A stretch of 64,000 nt of DNA from Pegoplata infirma (Eukaryota; Arthropoda; Insecta; Diptera; Anthomyiidae), in contig OY992537.1 in assembly GCA_963921195.1 (NCBI GenBank), forward strand, positions 98,042,736 through 98,106,735, in the 5' to 3' direction. Numbering within the stretch: the first letter of the stretch is position 1; the number at the start of each line of letters is the position of its first letter. A program made the translations under genes and the position numbers. A model generated the notes under the pieces. It ran no database searches. It had not been told where the DNA came from and worked only from the letters and a program-made list of their open reading frames with translations. This document shows, in pieces, positions 12,015-22,831 of the stretch.

Positions 12015-12451
12015 AACAAGTGAGAGTGTTAAATTCGGCTGTGCCGAATCTTTTATACTATCCAACACGTAAAAAAAAACAGGGGCGTCTTTTTTTGGGG
12101 GTGGGGGTTACGTCGGTGGGAGACAAGATTCCTCGATCCAACTGCAAGACTTTGAACTTCTTTTGACATAAAAATGTTTCGTTGCCTAAGCAAAAGTACA
12201 AAAAACCTATAAAAAACGTTTTTTTTTAGAGGTTTGTTTAGTTCGCAAGAGGGGAACTTTTTTCCCCTTGATCCGATTTTGCCCATGTTCGAACTTAACC
12301 AGGCCAATACTATAAGACATATTCGTGCCAAATTTCAGGAGTCTAGCTCTTTTACTTTGGACTGTTTGTGTCATCCAAAGACGGACAGACGGACGAACAG
12401 ACGGACATCACTAGAATGTCGTAGAATGGATCACTGATCAATAATATATAT
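12015..12451 (-). mobile_element. DINE-1-like element, subfamily C
   Basis: Reads inward from a tail (complement of CTTGTT plus TTCGGCTGTGCCGAA hairpin) at 12015-12050 to a GACGGACAGACGGACGAACA microsatellite at 12380-12410 and an ATATATAT junction at 12451, where the large palindrome begins. Lysine/leucine frames in it are not genes. Confidence 0.8.
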
Positions 12452-14195
12452 GGGGCATTCCATGTCAAATCGGACACTTTGAAAATTTTTTTTTTTAGAT
12501 TTTCCCAATTTGTTAACAGTTTTTAGTACCCTTCGAAAAATCCTTCGTTGTAAGTTTTCAGATTTTTTTGATGACCCGTCCAAAAGATATCGAATTTTTA
12601 AAAATTGGTAGTTTGTTCCTTTACTCAAACTTCTTTTACTCATAACTTCTTCAATAATGGTCCAAATTTTTTTTTTTTTTTTTAAATTTTTGTTTTTTTA
12701 CGTAGTTTTCAAAAAAAATCCCAAAAATTCTTAAAAACGCTCTACTATGCAATTTTTAAGTTTTAAAATTTAAATCTCATTTTTGAAAATGTTTGTACTC
12801 TTCGATTTTTTGGAAATTTTTTTGTGTAAAACTTCTATCGATTCTACAATCTTTTTGCTCAGACTGATCGTGGGATAACGATTATAACTATTTTTTAAAA
12901 TTTTTTGTAAAAATTTTATTGTAATTCTCCAATCTTAAAATCATTTCTACTGTTCCAATGGTGCGTCATAGAGATGTCATTTATAGGACCGATCCCCATT
13001 AATTTTTACGTCTTAACATTTCTTTGGAACAAACTAATACCCTATCTCCAAATTTCTAAGGGGGTTCCCACACAAAACGACATTTTTTAAAATTTGCTCC
13101 AACCGCTCTAACTGCCCTAATAGTGCCCTTAGAGCAACAAATTGTATGACCGACCCACAATATTTTTTTAGTCCAAACATTTTCTCTGAACACACCTACC
13201 CTCTATCTTTAACTATTAAGGGGGTCCCATACAATTTTTTTTATTTTTTGTAAATTTGTTTTATTAATTCAGCTTTTACTGGTCCAATGGTGCGTCCGAG
13301 AGGGGTCATTAGTGAGTCCGACCCCCATTTATTTTTATTCTCCTACAATTTTGTAAAACATACCTACGCCCTATCTCCACTCCCTAAGTAGGCTCCCATA
13401 CAAATAACAGTTGGAGCAAATTTTATAAATATGTAATTTTGAATGGAAGCCTACTTAGGGAGTGGAGATAGGGCATAGGTATAAGTATTTTAAAAAAATG
13501 TTGTAGGGTAAAAATAAATGGGGGTCGGTCTCACTAATGACCCCTCTCGGACGCACCATTGGACCGGTAGAAGCTGATTAAATAAAACTAATTTACAAAA
13601 AAATAAAAAAAATGTATGGGGACCGCCTTAACAATTAGAGATAGAGGGTAGGTGTGTTCAGAGGAAATATTTGGACTAAAAAAATATTGTGGGTCGGGCA
13701 TAAATTTTGTTGCTCTAAGGGCACTATTAGGGCAGTTAGAGCGGTTGGATCAAATTTTAAAAAATGTCATTTTGTGTGGGAGCCCCCTTAGAAATTAGAG
13801 ATAGGGTATTAGTTTGTTTCAAAGAAATGTTTAGACGAAAAAATTAATGGGGGTCGGTCTTATAAAAGACCCCTCTATGACGCACCATTAGAGCAGTAGA
13901 AATGATTTTAAGATTGGAAAATTACAATAAAATTTTTTCAAAAATTTTTAAAAAAATAGTTATAATCGTTATCCCACGATCCGTCTGATCAAAAAAATTG
14001 TAGAATCGATAGAAGTTTTACACAAAAAAATTTCCAAAAAATCGAAGAGTACAAACATTTTCAAAAATGAGATTTAAATTTTAAAACTTAAAAATCGCAT
14101 ACTAGAGCGCTTTTAAGAATTTTTTGGGATTTTTTTTTTAAAAGTACGTAAAAAAACAAAAATTTTGAAAAAAAAAATTGAAATTTGGACCATTA

Positions 14196-15664
14196 CACCG
14201 TCCAACAAATTGCAACTTTTGGCTGTACACATGAACCGGACACGAAAATTCGGAAAGTTGGGCCAAAAATAAAATACCCGTGTCTCCCAGTTTCTCTGGA
14301 GCAATTCGCGTTTTCGCGAAAAATGCAACAAAAAAAAAGTTTTTACAATAAAAAAAAAATTTTGCTATTCAGAAAGTGGGGTTAAAAAAAACACCCGTGT
14401 CTCTCAGGTTTTCGCGATCAATTCGCGTATTCGCGAAAAACGCTAAAATTTTTTTTTTTAGCACTGTTAAAAAAAAAATTGGGTTTAAATCTAAGCATTT
14501 ATGTCTCAGTTATTTCATATCAATTCGCAAATTTGTAAAAAAAAAAATATTTTGTTCTTTTTAGCACACTCGCAAAATTTCAAGTAGAGTTAAAAAGAAA
14601 TTTCCCATGTATCAAAGTTTTGCCAGCTAATTTAATTTTAATTTAAAAAAAATTAGGTGAATATTTTATTTTTAGTCCACTTTTTTAATGTAGTATTTTT
14701 TTTTTAAGTGTGCAAAAAAATGCATTTCCGCGAAAACGCGAATAGATACAAATTTTTGTTTTTTAGCAATTTTTGTATAAGTACCGTAATTCTACTGCAA
14801 ATTATGTTTATTTATTAGAGATGGGCACATGAGCAGATAAGAGCGTGATTCACGTGAATCACGCGTGAGTCTGACTGATTTCAATTTTACTCACGTGATT
14901 GAGTGGAGAAAAAAATTGCGTGAGTGAGTGTGCGTGAGTAAGATTTTTGCGTGAGTTTTCGTGAGTTATTTTGATTTTGATTTATGATTTTGTCCCAAAA
15001 AAAGCAAAAAAAAATTTAAAATTTCGCTGAACTTTAAATTTTTCTGAAAATTTTTGAAAGATTTTTTAAATTATAGTTTTTGAAATTTTCGCGAGTGTGA
15101 GTCAACGTGAGTGTGAGTGAAGCTTGCGTGAGTGTGAGTTGTTTTAAATTTGCTCACGTGATTGTGAGTGAGTGTGAGTAGAAAAAATATGCTCGTGAGT
15201 GAGTGCGCGTGATTCAAAAATTCCTGTCGTGAGCGAGAGTGAGTGTGAGTCAAAAATCAATCACGCGCCCATCTCTAATATTTATGTTTTATATTTATAA
15301 AAAATAATGCAATACATTTTTTCAAAATTGCATTTTTCGTGAATTAATATGGAAAAACTAGAACAATATTTCATTTTAAGCCCTATTTTCGGAATGCAGT
15401 AAATTTTTTTAAGTGTGAAAAAAATGCATTTTCGCGAAAACGCGAATTGATATAGAAAAACCGGGAAACACAAGAATGTTATTTTGAGCCCCACTTTCTG
15501 AAAAGCGAAAATTTTTTTACATGTAATTTTTTTTTTCTTTTTGCGTTTTTCGCAAAAACGCGAATTGATCTAGAAAAACTGGGAGACACGGGTATCTTTT
15601 TTTTTGGCCCTACTTTCAGAATTTTCAGGTCCGGTCCATGTGTACAAAAGTGTGTCGGACGGTG
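14196..15664. mobile_element. Foldback element Q inserted in the palindrome, TTA duplication
   Basis: Ends CACCGTCC / GGACGGTG start inverted arms of about 65 bp and more, and then repeated blocks with TTCGCGTTTTCGCGAAAA and CCCGTGTCTCCCAG in opposite orientations. TTA flanks both sides (14193-14195 and 15665-15667). The matching point in the other arm of the host palindrome (TAA at 12655-12657) is empty, proving the ends. A 3-bp TWA duplication is typical of PIF/Harbinger elements; class assignment is inference. It carries the hAT-like MITE at 14816-15277. Confidence 0.87.
14816..15277. mobile_element. hAT-like MITE 'CACGTG', copy 1
   Basis: Ends TAGAGATGGGC / GCCCATCTCTA; flanks TTATTTAT (14808-14815) and ATATTTAT (15278-15285) agree at 7 of 8 bases. 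The interior starts with the perfect 18-bp palindrome GTGATTCACGTGAATCAC (14845-14862) and is otherwise GTGAGT/GTGATT iterations in both orientations. Sister copy at 41760-42236. Confidence 0.88.
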
Positions 15665-16000
15665 TTATTAAAGAAGTTATGAGTAAAAGAAGTTTGAGTA
15701 CACTGAAAGAATTATTGTTCATAATATCTATGAACATATTTCATAAAACCAAATTCATAGAATCTATGACACAATTCATTGGCTGAATGAATATTCATTA
15801 GTATTTTGAAATATTTCATAGAATTTTATTCATAGATTTTGTAAGATTCATAGAAAAAATTCATAGAAAAAAATGTCATTAATAATTTTTTAAAAATTAA
15901 AATAATGTTACAATAATTAAATAATTTGACTAAATATATTAAAAAAATATAAAAAATATAAAAAAAACATAAAAAACGTAAAAAAAATAAAAAAAATATT

Positions 16001-16085
16001 GCTGCCCAGGCGGGGTTCGAACCCAAGACCTACCGGCTGGGAAATTTATAATCGACGCCTTAGCTAGCAGCGCCACCAAAGGAGG
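16001..16085 (-). other. tRNA-like sequence (strong B box)
   Basis: On the minus strand GCTAGCTAAGGCGTC resembles a Ser/Leu-type tRNA D-arm region, and GGGTTCGAACCCC (16012-16024) is a perfect B-box-like T arm about 45 bases on. The acceptor stem does not pair and the anticodon arm is not convincing, so it is not a functional tRNA. It is better seen as a tRNA-derived promoter or SINE-head remnant. Confidence 0.6.
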
Positions 16086-16267
16086 AAAACCTCGCCGACT
16101 AACACTTAGTTTTGTAATGTTCGTTATTTTTTTTTTTTTGCAAATACACAAACATTTTGTTTTCTACAAACATACACACAGATTTTGGCAGAGCATTGCG
16201 GCAGAGCATAATATTTTAAAGCAGGATATTTAACAAAATAGATTTTAAGTGTCATAACTTGTTTATT

Positions 16268-16340
16268 TACTTTAGCTCAGTGGTTAGAGACTATGCTTCA
16301 CGAACCACTGGTAATGTGTTCGAATCTCGGTGGGATCAGT
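16268..16340 (+). other. tRNA-like sequence (strong A box)
   Basis: TTAGCTCAGTGGTTAGAG matches the pol III A-box consensus (TRGCNNAGYGG) and TGTTCGAATCTC, about 46 bases later, fits a B box. Acceptor and anticodon stems do not pair well, so it is a pseudo-tRNA or SINE head. The shared 'GGTNNTGNGTTCGAA' core with 16001-16085 in the opposite direction suggests both came from one ancestral sequence. Confidence 0.6.
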
Positions 16341-16782
16341 TAAAAATAAATAAATTTTTAAAAATAGAATATTGTAAATATATAAAAATAAAATAATAAG
16401 TAAATAAAAATTGTATAATAAAATAAAATAAAAATAGAATTGAACAATAAAATTTTTTTTCCATAGCCTATGAACTTTTTCATAGGTATCTGGTTTCTAT
16501 GAATTTGTTTCATAGATTCTATGAAGGGCATCATTGGCTCACTTCTAATGATTTTTTTCATAGAATCAATGTACGTTTTCATAGCCGTAATGAACAAAAT
16601 TCTTTCAGTGTAAAGGAACAAACTACCAGTTTTTAAAAATTCGATATCTTTTGAACGGGTCTTCAAAAAAATCTCAAAATTTACCACGAAGCAGTTTTCG
16701 AAGTATACTAAAAACTGTAAACAAAGTGGGAAAATCTTAAAAAAAAATTTTTCAAAGTGTCCGATTTGACATGGAATGCCCC

Positions 16783-17548
16783 ATATATATTCGTGATCCT
16801 CGATCGATTTTAAGACGATCTAGCGATGTTCGTCCGTCCGTCTGTCCGTCTGCCTGGCTTTCTGTTGAAAACACGCTAGCTTTTGAAAGATTTTACGGAG
16901 GCTCCTGAAGTTTGGCATATATGTTGGGCATTTACCTGGTCAGGTTGTTATTGCAATCCAGCGAAATCGGTGCAGTGGTTAAAAAGTTATAAGCAAATGA
17001 GTGAATTTCGGCAAGGGCTTTTCTGGAATTTACGAGATAAAACACACGGTAACTTTCGAACGGCAATTCTAAGGGTGCTGAAGTATGGCATATATATTTG
17101 TCGTTCCCCTGGCCTTATTCGTATCGAATTTCAGCAAATCGGTCCAGTGGTTCAAAAATTATTAGCAAAACTGTGAATTTCAGATTAGTTTCACCTTAAA
17201 TTCATGTGTTGAAAACCCGTTAAACATGTTTTAAAAACATTGGTAAGTCACAAAAAAATTTTACAACGTATTTTTGTGACTCAAAAATATTTTCAGTCTA
17301 AAACAAAAAAAAAAAAAATACACTCGAAAAAAATTTGACTCAAAAAAAATTTTACACTCAAAAAAATTTAATACATTATTTTTTTTTTTCAAAAATTATT
17401 AAAAAAAAAGTTTTTTTACACAAAATAAAATATTTCTAATCAAAAATGTTATTATTTTTTACGTTAGAAAACTTATTATCACTTAAAAAGGGCATTGTGG
17501 AGGGTATTCATAGATTCGGCCAAGTCGAATTTAACTTTTCTGCTTGTT
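16783..17548 (+). mobile_element. DINE-1-like element, subfamily A, 5' truncated
   Basis: Starts at ATATATATTCGTGATCC, directly after the palindrome, then GTTCGTCCGTCCGTCTGTCC, then the body starting AAAACACGCTAGCTTTTGAA, and ends with the hairpin tail GATTCGGCCAAGTCGAATTT and CTTGTT. The head present in 27117-28108 is missing. The 97-codon frame at 16883-17176 (KDFTEAPEVWHIC) recurs in every subfamily A copy and is not a gene. Confidence 0.88.
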
Positions 17549-18290
17549 TGAATTAGATCTGTAAATGGTGTATAGTTGAGGTTATAAAAACGTTTTTTCA
17601 TTTTTAACCTTTAACATTTTATAACATTTCAATTTTTCTGTCAAATATTCAACTTTTGTTACTTCCGTTTCCTTCGTCCTTTATTTAAAAAATGTATACT
17701 TTACACATTTTATGCGTATACTATGTTTAGTACACACACAAATTTACAAATTACACTCACTCACACAACGTAAAAAAATATCTGCCTAAAGTTGATAACA
17801 TTTTAGATGTTGTGTAAGCTTTTACTTTTTTTATATTCCTTTTCCTCTTTGTTTGCTATTCTTCTTGTTGATGTCCTTTTTGTGAGTGAATTAGTGTGTG
17901 TGTATGTATTTCCTCTTGCCCTGCCTCTACCCTCTTTGTAATTTTGTTTGTTTTATATCATTACCATTTATATATAATTTTGTTATATACTTTTTTTTTT
18001 GTTTTTTTTTTTGCTGTTTAAATGTCTCGACATTGTCGCGTCAAACGTCTTTGCCATGTCTGCATTTTTTCCTAATGTGTGTGTGTATACATGTTTTAGT
18101 GTCTATTTTTTGTTAGCTTTATGTGTACTTTTTTTGGGTTCAAGTATTAGTGAATATACATACAAATACACACTTAATATTTAACCAATACAAACAAAAT
18201 TAAATTTATTAGGCAGTGTCTGTATGACTGGTTATGGAATTGATAACGTCGTAAAAATTTACCAGCAAAACCTTCAAAATTTTAAAAAAT
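17549..18290. other. Single-copy-looking stretch, pyrimidine-rich
   Basis: Less repetitive than its surroundings, with CT-rich and TG-rich runs. On the minus strand a short stretch after AAAATGCAG reads MAKTFDATMSRHLNS with GC-ending codons (about 18065-18020), but no donor follows, only A-runs. No gene called. Confidence 0.35.
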
Positions 18291-18695
18291 AGTAAGTGAG
18301 AGTGTTAAATTTGGCTGTGCCGAAACTTTTGTACCCACCAAAGTGTAAAAAAAATAAAAAATGCGGCCTCCGGGGACTATGGGGGACACCTTCTCCCTAG
18401 CGGTAAATGTTTACAGATTCATTTATTATCCTTTTTGCACATGAGTAACTCAATTTTATCAACAAAATTGGGAACTTTTCTCCCCTGGTTCAATTTTGCC
18501 CATTTTCAAACTTAACCAGCCTATAATCAAAAAAAATAAAAAATATCCGTGCCAAAAGTCAGGAGTCTATCTCTCTTATTTTGAACTGTATCGTGTCTTT
18601 AACAGACGGATAGACAGGCGGACATTGCAAGAATGTCTTAGAATCGATCACTGATCACTAATATATGGAATTTATGGGGTCCTAGAGCGATATTT
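18291..18695 (-). mobile_element. DINE-1-like element, subfamily C
   Basis: Tail hairpin (complement of TTCGGCACAGCCAAATTTAA) at 18300-18335, body with TTTTGCCCATTTTCAAACTT, CAGACGGATAGACAGGCGGA near 18603, and an AATATATGGAATTTATGGGG end. Confidence 0.75.
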
Positions 18696-19071
18696 AAAAA
18701 ACGGCAATAAACGTGGACGTTTTTATTTCTGAATATGAAAGCTGATATTATACACATTAAGTGTACAAAATATTGGAACAAACAACTTCTTACATTTTTA
18801 CTTGTATATTTCATCAAACATTGAAAATACTCTAAATTTGGAACATTTTAAAAACAAAATTTTATCAGCAATGTTCATTTTTGAGATACTCGAATTTCTG
18901 AGGTAAAATGTTTTGTGATGTCACTCTTAAAACATTTAGATACCTTGACACTAATTTTAAATAATTTTTTAATACTCACAATAATATGTACTTCAAATAA
19001 ATTTCAAACGTTACCTAAAAAGATAAAAAAAGAAAAATATTAGATTTTTTTTTTTGGAAATTTTTAAACAA
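18696..19071. other. Unassigned AT-rich stretch
   Basis: Nothing recognised. Confidence 0.4.
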
Positions 19072-20546
19072 AATATATTAAGTATGTTTATTCTAGCTCG
19101 AGGTCATTATTTTCTTTACTAATTAAAACTATATTCTCATAGAATAACTTTCAAGAAAATTATTTTTCTGTTTTAAATTTATTTATGTTGGTAATTTTTT
19201 TTAAAGACTTATCCGACACGTGTTTCGGAATTTGTCAGGATCCATTGTCAAGATTATTTAGCGAAAATTAAAACACTATACTACAAGTAGCAAAGGGTTT
19301 TTAATGAAAAATCGATAATGATCAATTGGGATGTGATTTCCATGCAAATGAATGTTTTTTGTCGATAATCTAAAAACGATATCGACCAATTATCTTTACG
19401 AATCAACAAATTTGCGTTAAAATGGCATCGATTTGTTTTTGCATATTTTAGTGAAAATGCATATTTTTGCATATTTTGGTTTTAAATGCATATTTGTGCA
19501 TATTTCCCACTTTTAAGAGGATATTTATGCATATTTTGGCATAAATTAGCAAAGACACAAATTGAAATTTATTTGTTTCAAAAACTATTTTAAATTTTAA
19601 AAATTTATTTTGAAAATTAGAAAAATTAAATTTTTTTTTTTTATAGATTGTCTTAATTTTTAAATAAATCTTGCTTACATAAATTTTCAAATGTTACTAT
19701 TTAAATCCGGCCTTATTTTTTGCTTTTAAAGAAATTTTTCGTATGAAAACAAGATTTTTATTGTACTTATTTTATTTTTTAGTGCATATTTTTAGGTTTT
19801 TTAGTGCATATTTTAAATTTTTTAGCGCATGAAAATCTCATCCCTAATGATCAAATTAAAATATTTGACACATTTGACTCTACTCCCATTGGGAATTAGA
19901 CGATGAAAATGGAAGTAGAGTAGAATATGTATTAATATTTTAGTTTGATAATTAACGATTTGTCATTAAAAACCCTTTGCTTATTCTTGCTAAATAATCT
20001 TGACAATGAAATCTGACAAATTCCGAAACACAATTCGATTAAAACAGAAAACTAATTTTCTTGAAACTTATGCTATGAAAATATCATATGGCGTTTTCTT
20101 TTCTGGAAAAAAATGTTGCACTTTCTGCACTTTTTTTTCTTTAATGACTCTTTGTGTATAGTAATGAGCAGTAAGTATAGACATGTTTAGTACTAAAAGA
20201 AAGGTATTGTCCTGTTCTATCTAACTGTTTATAATAAAATGTCGAAACAGGATTATTTTATTCAATTAAGTATCAAAAACCCATAAATTTTTACATTTAT
20301 AGAACTGGCTCAAAAACTGTGTATTATTTTAAAATGCTTTATATAGCATTAGATAGGCCTTGAAAATACCTTTCTTTTGATACCAAACATGTCTATATTT
20401 ACTGTGCATAACTGTGCACAAAGAGTCATTAAAGAAAAAAAGTGCAGAAAGTGCGACATTTTTTTCCAGAAAAGAAAACGCCAATAGTTTTAATTAGTAA
20501 AGACAATAATGACCTCGAGCTGGAATAAACCTACTCAAAATATATT
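19072..20546. mobile_element. D-family TIR element, copy 1, with nested MITE
   Basis: Inverted ends around GTTTATTCTAGCTCGAGGTC run inward more than 150 bp through ATTTATTTATGTTGGT and CACGTGTTTCGGAATTTGTC. The centre (19440-19830) has many TGCATATTTT motifs. The nested element at 20089-20483 lies in the right arm. No transposase frame. Confidence 0.8.
20089..20483. mobile_element. 395-bp MITE with 66-bp near-identical TIRs
   Basis: Ends TGGCGTTTTCTTTTCTGGAA and complement; the arms match for about 66 bp with one or two differences. ATA flanks both sides (20086-20088 and 20484-20486), and other D-family copies (e.g. 26570-26590) read AATATCATGGTTTTAATTAG straight through, so this is a later insertion. 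Confidence 0.9.
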
Positions 20547-20689
20547 ATTTTTTATATATTTATAACTTTTTATTTTAAATAAATAATATTTATTTACAAA
20601 ATTAAATTTTTGGTTAAACCCAATGATCGGGACCAAAAAATTCTGAAAGTACCCCACAAATTACAGTGGGAATTTTGTAAAAATTAAAT

Positions 20690-20880
20690 TTTTTATGGGA
20701 GCTCAATTAGGGAGTGAAGATAGGAGGTAGGAATATTTAAAAAAAAAGGTTGGGAGGTAAAAACTAATGTTGTCGATCTCAATATTGATTCCTCTAGGAC
20801 GCAGCGTTGAACAAATTTATAAAAATTAAAAAAAATGTGTGTCGACCGCCTAATGGGCTGATAAAGATTGTAGGTACACA
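20690..20880. repeat. Diverged fragment of the 12452-16782 family
   Basis: Shares ATGGGAGCTCAATTAGGGAG-type wording and the 'CCTCTAGGACGCA' block with the palindrome arms. Truncated on both sides. Confidence 0.5.
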
Positions 20881-20888
20881 CAAAAAAA

Positions 20889-21003
20889 TATTTGTCAAAT
20901 TACTAGGAAAAGTCTTGTAATCCCCTTTTACCAATATTTGACAGTTTGCCTTGTTTTTTAACAAATCGAAATTTACATTTTATTTTTGTAATTTTACATT
21001 TTT
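20889..21003 (-). repeat. F-family MITE fragment, cut by DINE-1-like insertion
   Basis: Reads the complement of the F-family 3' end (AAATTACTAGGAAAAGTC, ACCAATATTTGACAGTTT) and stops at the DINE-1-like head at 21004. Confidence 0.7.
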
Positions 21004-21618
21004 ATACCCTCCACTTAGTGATAGAGGGTATATATAAGTTTGTCATTCCGTTTGTAACTCATCGAAATATCGGTCTGGGACCCCATAAAGTATATATATT
21101 CATGATGCCCGATCGATTTTAAGACTTTCTAGCGATGTCCGTCTGTCTGTCTGTCTGTCTGTGGAAAATGCTGTCGCGGACAAAATATTGCCCAGAGATG
21201 ACTTAAACTTAACATATTTATTGGAAGTTCTCCCGAGAAGTTTGGTATTGCATTTGAGCGATGTCGGTTCAACGGTTCAAAAGTTATGAACGAAAATGTA
21301 AGCACACCTCAAAAATTTCAGTACATTCAACATAACCTAAAAATACAAAATGCTTTAATTCGGCTTCTGGTTGACATATGTGAACATAATTGAGCACCAA
21401 ATGGTATTTAAACAAGTACGAACATATTTTTTGACAAAAAAAGAAAAAAATCGCGGATTTTTTTTTTACCAAAATTTTTTTTCGAGGATTTTTTTTTTTT
21501 TTTAATTTTTTTTTTTTAAGTTATTTCCTTTTAACTAAAGTTTTTTGCAATAATCTTTTTGAAATTGTGGAGGGTATCACTATATTCGGCAAGGCCAAAT
21601 TTAACTTTTTTACTTGTT
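21004..21618 (+). mobile_element. DINE-1-like element, subfamily B
   Basis: Complete head (ATACCCTCCACTTAGTGATA), GTCTGTCTGTCTGTCTGTGG core, subfamily B body starting GAAAATGCTGTCGCGGACAA, and tail TTCGGCAAGGCCAAATTTAA plus CTTGTT. About 615 bp, no coding capacity. The minus frame of 62 codons at 21284 recurs at 45370 in another copy. Confidence 0.92.
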
Positions 21619-21629
21619 TTTTTTTAAAA

Positions 21630-21723
21630 AGGTTTTACTCAAAATAAAATATTTCTACAAACAATTTTTTAATTTTTTTTTCTCTTGGGTTCGGTCAAGT
21701 CGAATTTAACTTTTTTAGTTGTT
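21630..21723 (+). mobile_element. DINE-1-like element, subfamily A, 3' end only
   Basis: Carries TACTCAAAATAAAATATTTC and a tail hairpin TTCGGTCAAGTCGAATTTAA ending AGTTGTT, right after the complete subfamily B copy; a truncated older copy. Confidence 0.65.
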
Positions 21724-21790
21724 TAGGTATACTTTCAGAACTTTTTGGTACCGATCATGGGTGCAAAATCGTGTCGTACAATGTTTTTAT

Positions 21791-22309
21791 TATAAACTTT
21801 TACCATTTTTCAACCAAAAAATTTAACACATAAATATTTGAACAACAAATAACAAACTAGTTTATTTGAAAACAAATAATAAAAAAACACGTATTTGTCA
21901 TTTAACTATATGGTGACTTAAGGCAGGTGTCAAAATAAAATTAGAACACTTTTGCTCTCAAAAAAAAAAAACAAATAGTAAAGTACAAAAACTACTAAAG
22001 TTTAAAAAAAAAAATAAAATGTTTTTTAACCAAAAAACATACAACATTTTTTACTTAACTGTAAAGAAAAACAAGATTTTTTTTTATATATTTAACCAGA
22101 GACATGTTTGTAGTTTAACCAAGGAAAAAATAGGAAAATGTAGAAGAAAAAAACTGGTGAAATATAGAAAAACTAGAAAAATATAAAACACCCCAAACTA
22201 ACAGATAGCGGTGCATGTATTAGTTAAGTTGTTACAACCAAAGGATATATTATACACAATGGGATACATAACTTTAAAAAAACAAAAAACAGAAATTTAA
22301 AAGCAATAA
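21791..22309. other. Unassigned AT-rich stretch
   Basis: Nothing recognised. The bases just before it (21727-21790, CTTTCAGAACTTTTTGGTAC) look like a worn copy of the right end of element Q. Confidence 0.4.
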
Positions 22310-22831
22310 TACATACACAGCAAAAAAATATGGAGGAAACAAATTTGAGTAATCACTTGAAACAAAAATTGAGTAATTTTTTAATTGACGCAATTAAAAA
22401 TTTACTTAAAAATTTTAAAAACAATTTAAGTAAATAATTTAATTCTGATTAATTTTTATTAAAAAAATAAAAATTGTTTTATTCGACCTTTAAAATATTA
22501 TATTTTGAGGATGTTTGTTCTGGCTCAAGGTCATTATTTTCTTTACTAATTAAAACCATGATATTCTCATAGCATAATTTTCAAGAAAATTATTTTTTGT
22601 TTTAAATTTATTTATGTTGGTCATTTTTGCAAGACTTAATCGACACGTGTTTCGGAATTTGTCAAGATTCCATTGTCAAGATTATTTAGCAAAAATAGAA
22701 ACGATTTACTACAAAGTAGCAAACGAGTCTAATGACAAATCGTTTGTGCACAAACTAGAATATTAATACATATTCGCCTCTATTCACAATGAGAATTAGA
22801 AAGACGAAAAAATTGTACCATACTAATAAGC

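Larger units (their letters stand above)
15701..16610. mobile_element. 910-bp TIR element P holding two tRNA-like sequences
   Basis: Ends CACTGAAAGAATT / AATTCTTTCAGTG with further inverted 'TTCATAGAA..' repeats over about 150 bp on each side. TA flanks (15699-15700 and 16611-16612). The other arm of the host palindrome has the uninterrupted site GAG-TA-AAGG (TA at 12622-12623 in inverse), so boundaries are firm. Inside, A-rich tracts flank two inverted tRNA-like segments (16001-16085 minus, 16268-16340 plus). Confidence 0.9.
12452..16782. mobile_element. Giant palindromic foldback element (R) with nested insertions
   Basis: Ends GGGGCATTCCATGTCAAATC / GATTTGACATGGAATGCCCC. The left arm (12452 to about 13415) is matched in reverse by 13430-14195, then 15668-15700, then 16613-16782. 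The centre is near 13420 (CTAAGTAGGCTCCCAT / ATGGAAGCCTACTTAG, with three mismatched or looped bases). Removing two insertions (14196-15664 and 15701-16610) leaves an element of about 1.95 kb, nearly all inverted repeat. Flanks are ATATATAT on both sides, which could be an 8-bp duplication but is low-complexity. No protein frame. Diverged fragments recur at 20690-20880 and 62150-62300. Confidence 0.88.

Noticed and set aside
15071..15253. His/Thr/Ser-rich minus frame (THTHSRSRQEF)
   Set aside because: Read-through of the GTGAGT iterations of the hAT-like MITE.
16001..16340. Functional tRNA genes
   Set aside because: A and B boxes are good, but acceptor and anticodon stems do not pair, and both lie inside a transposon.
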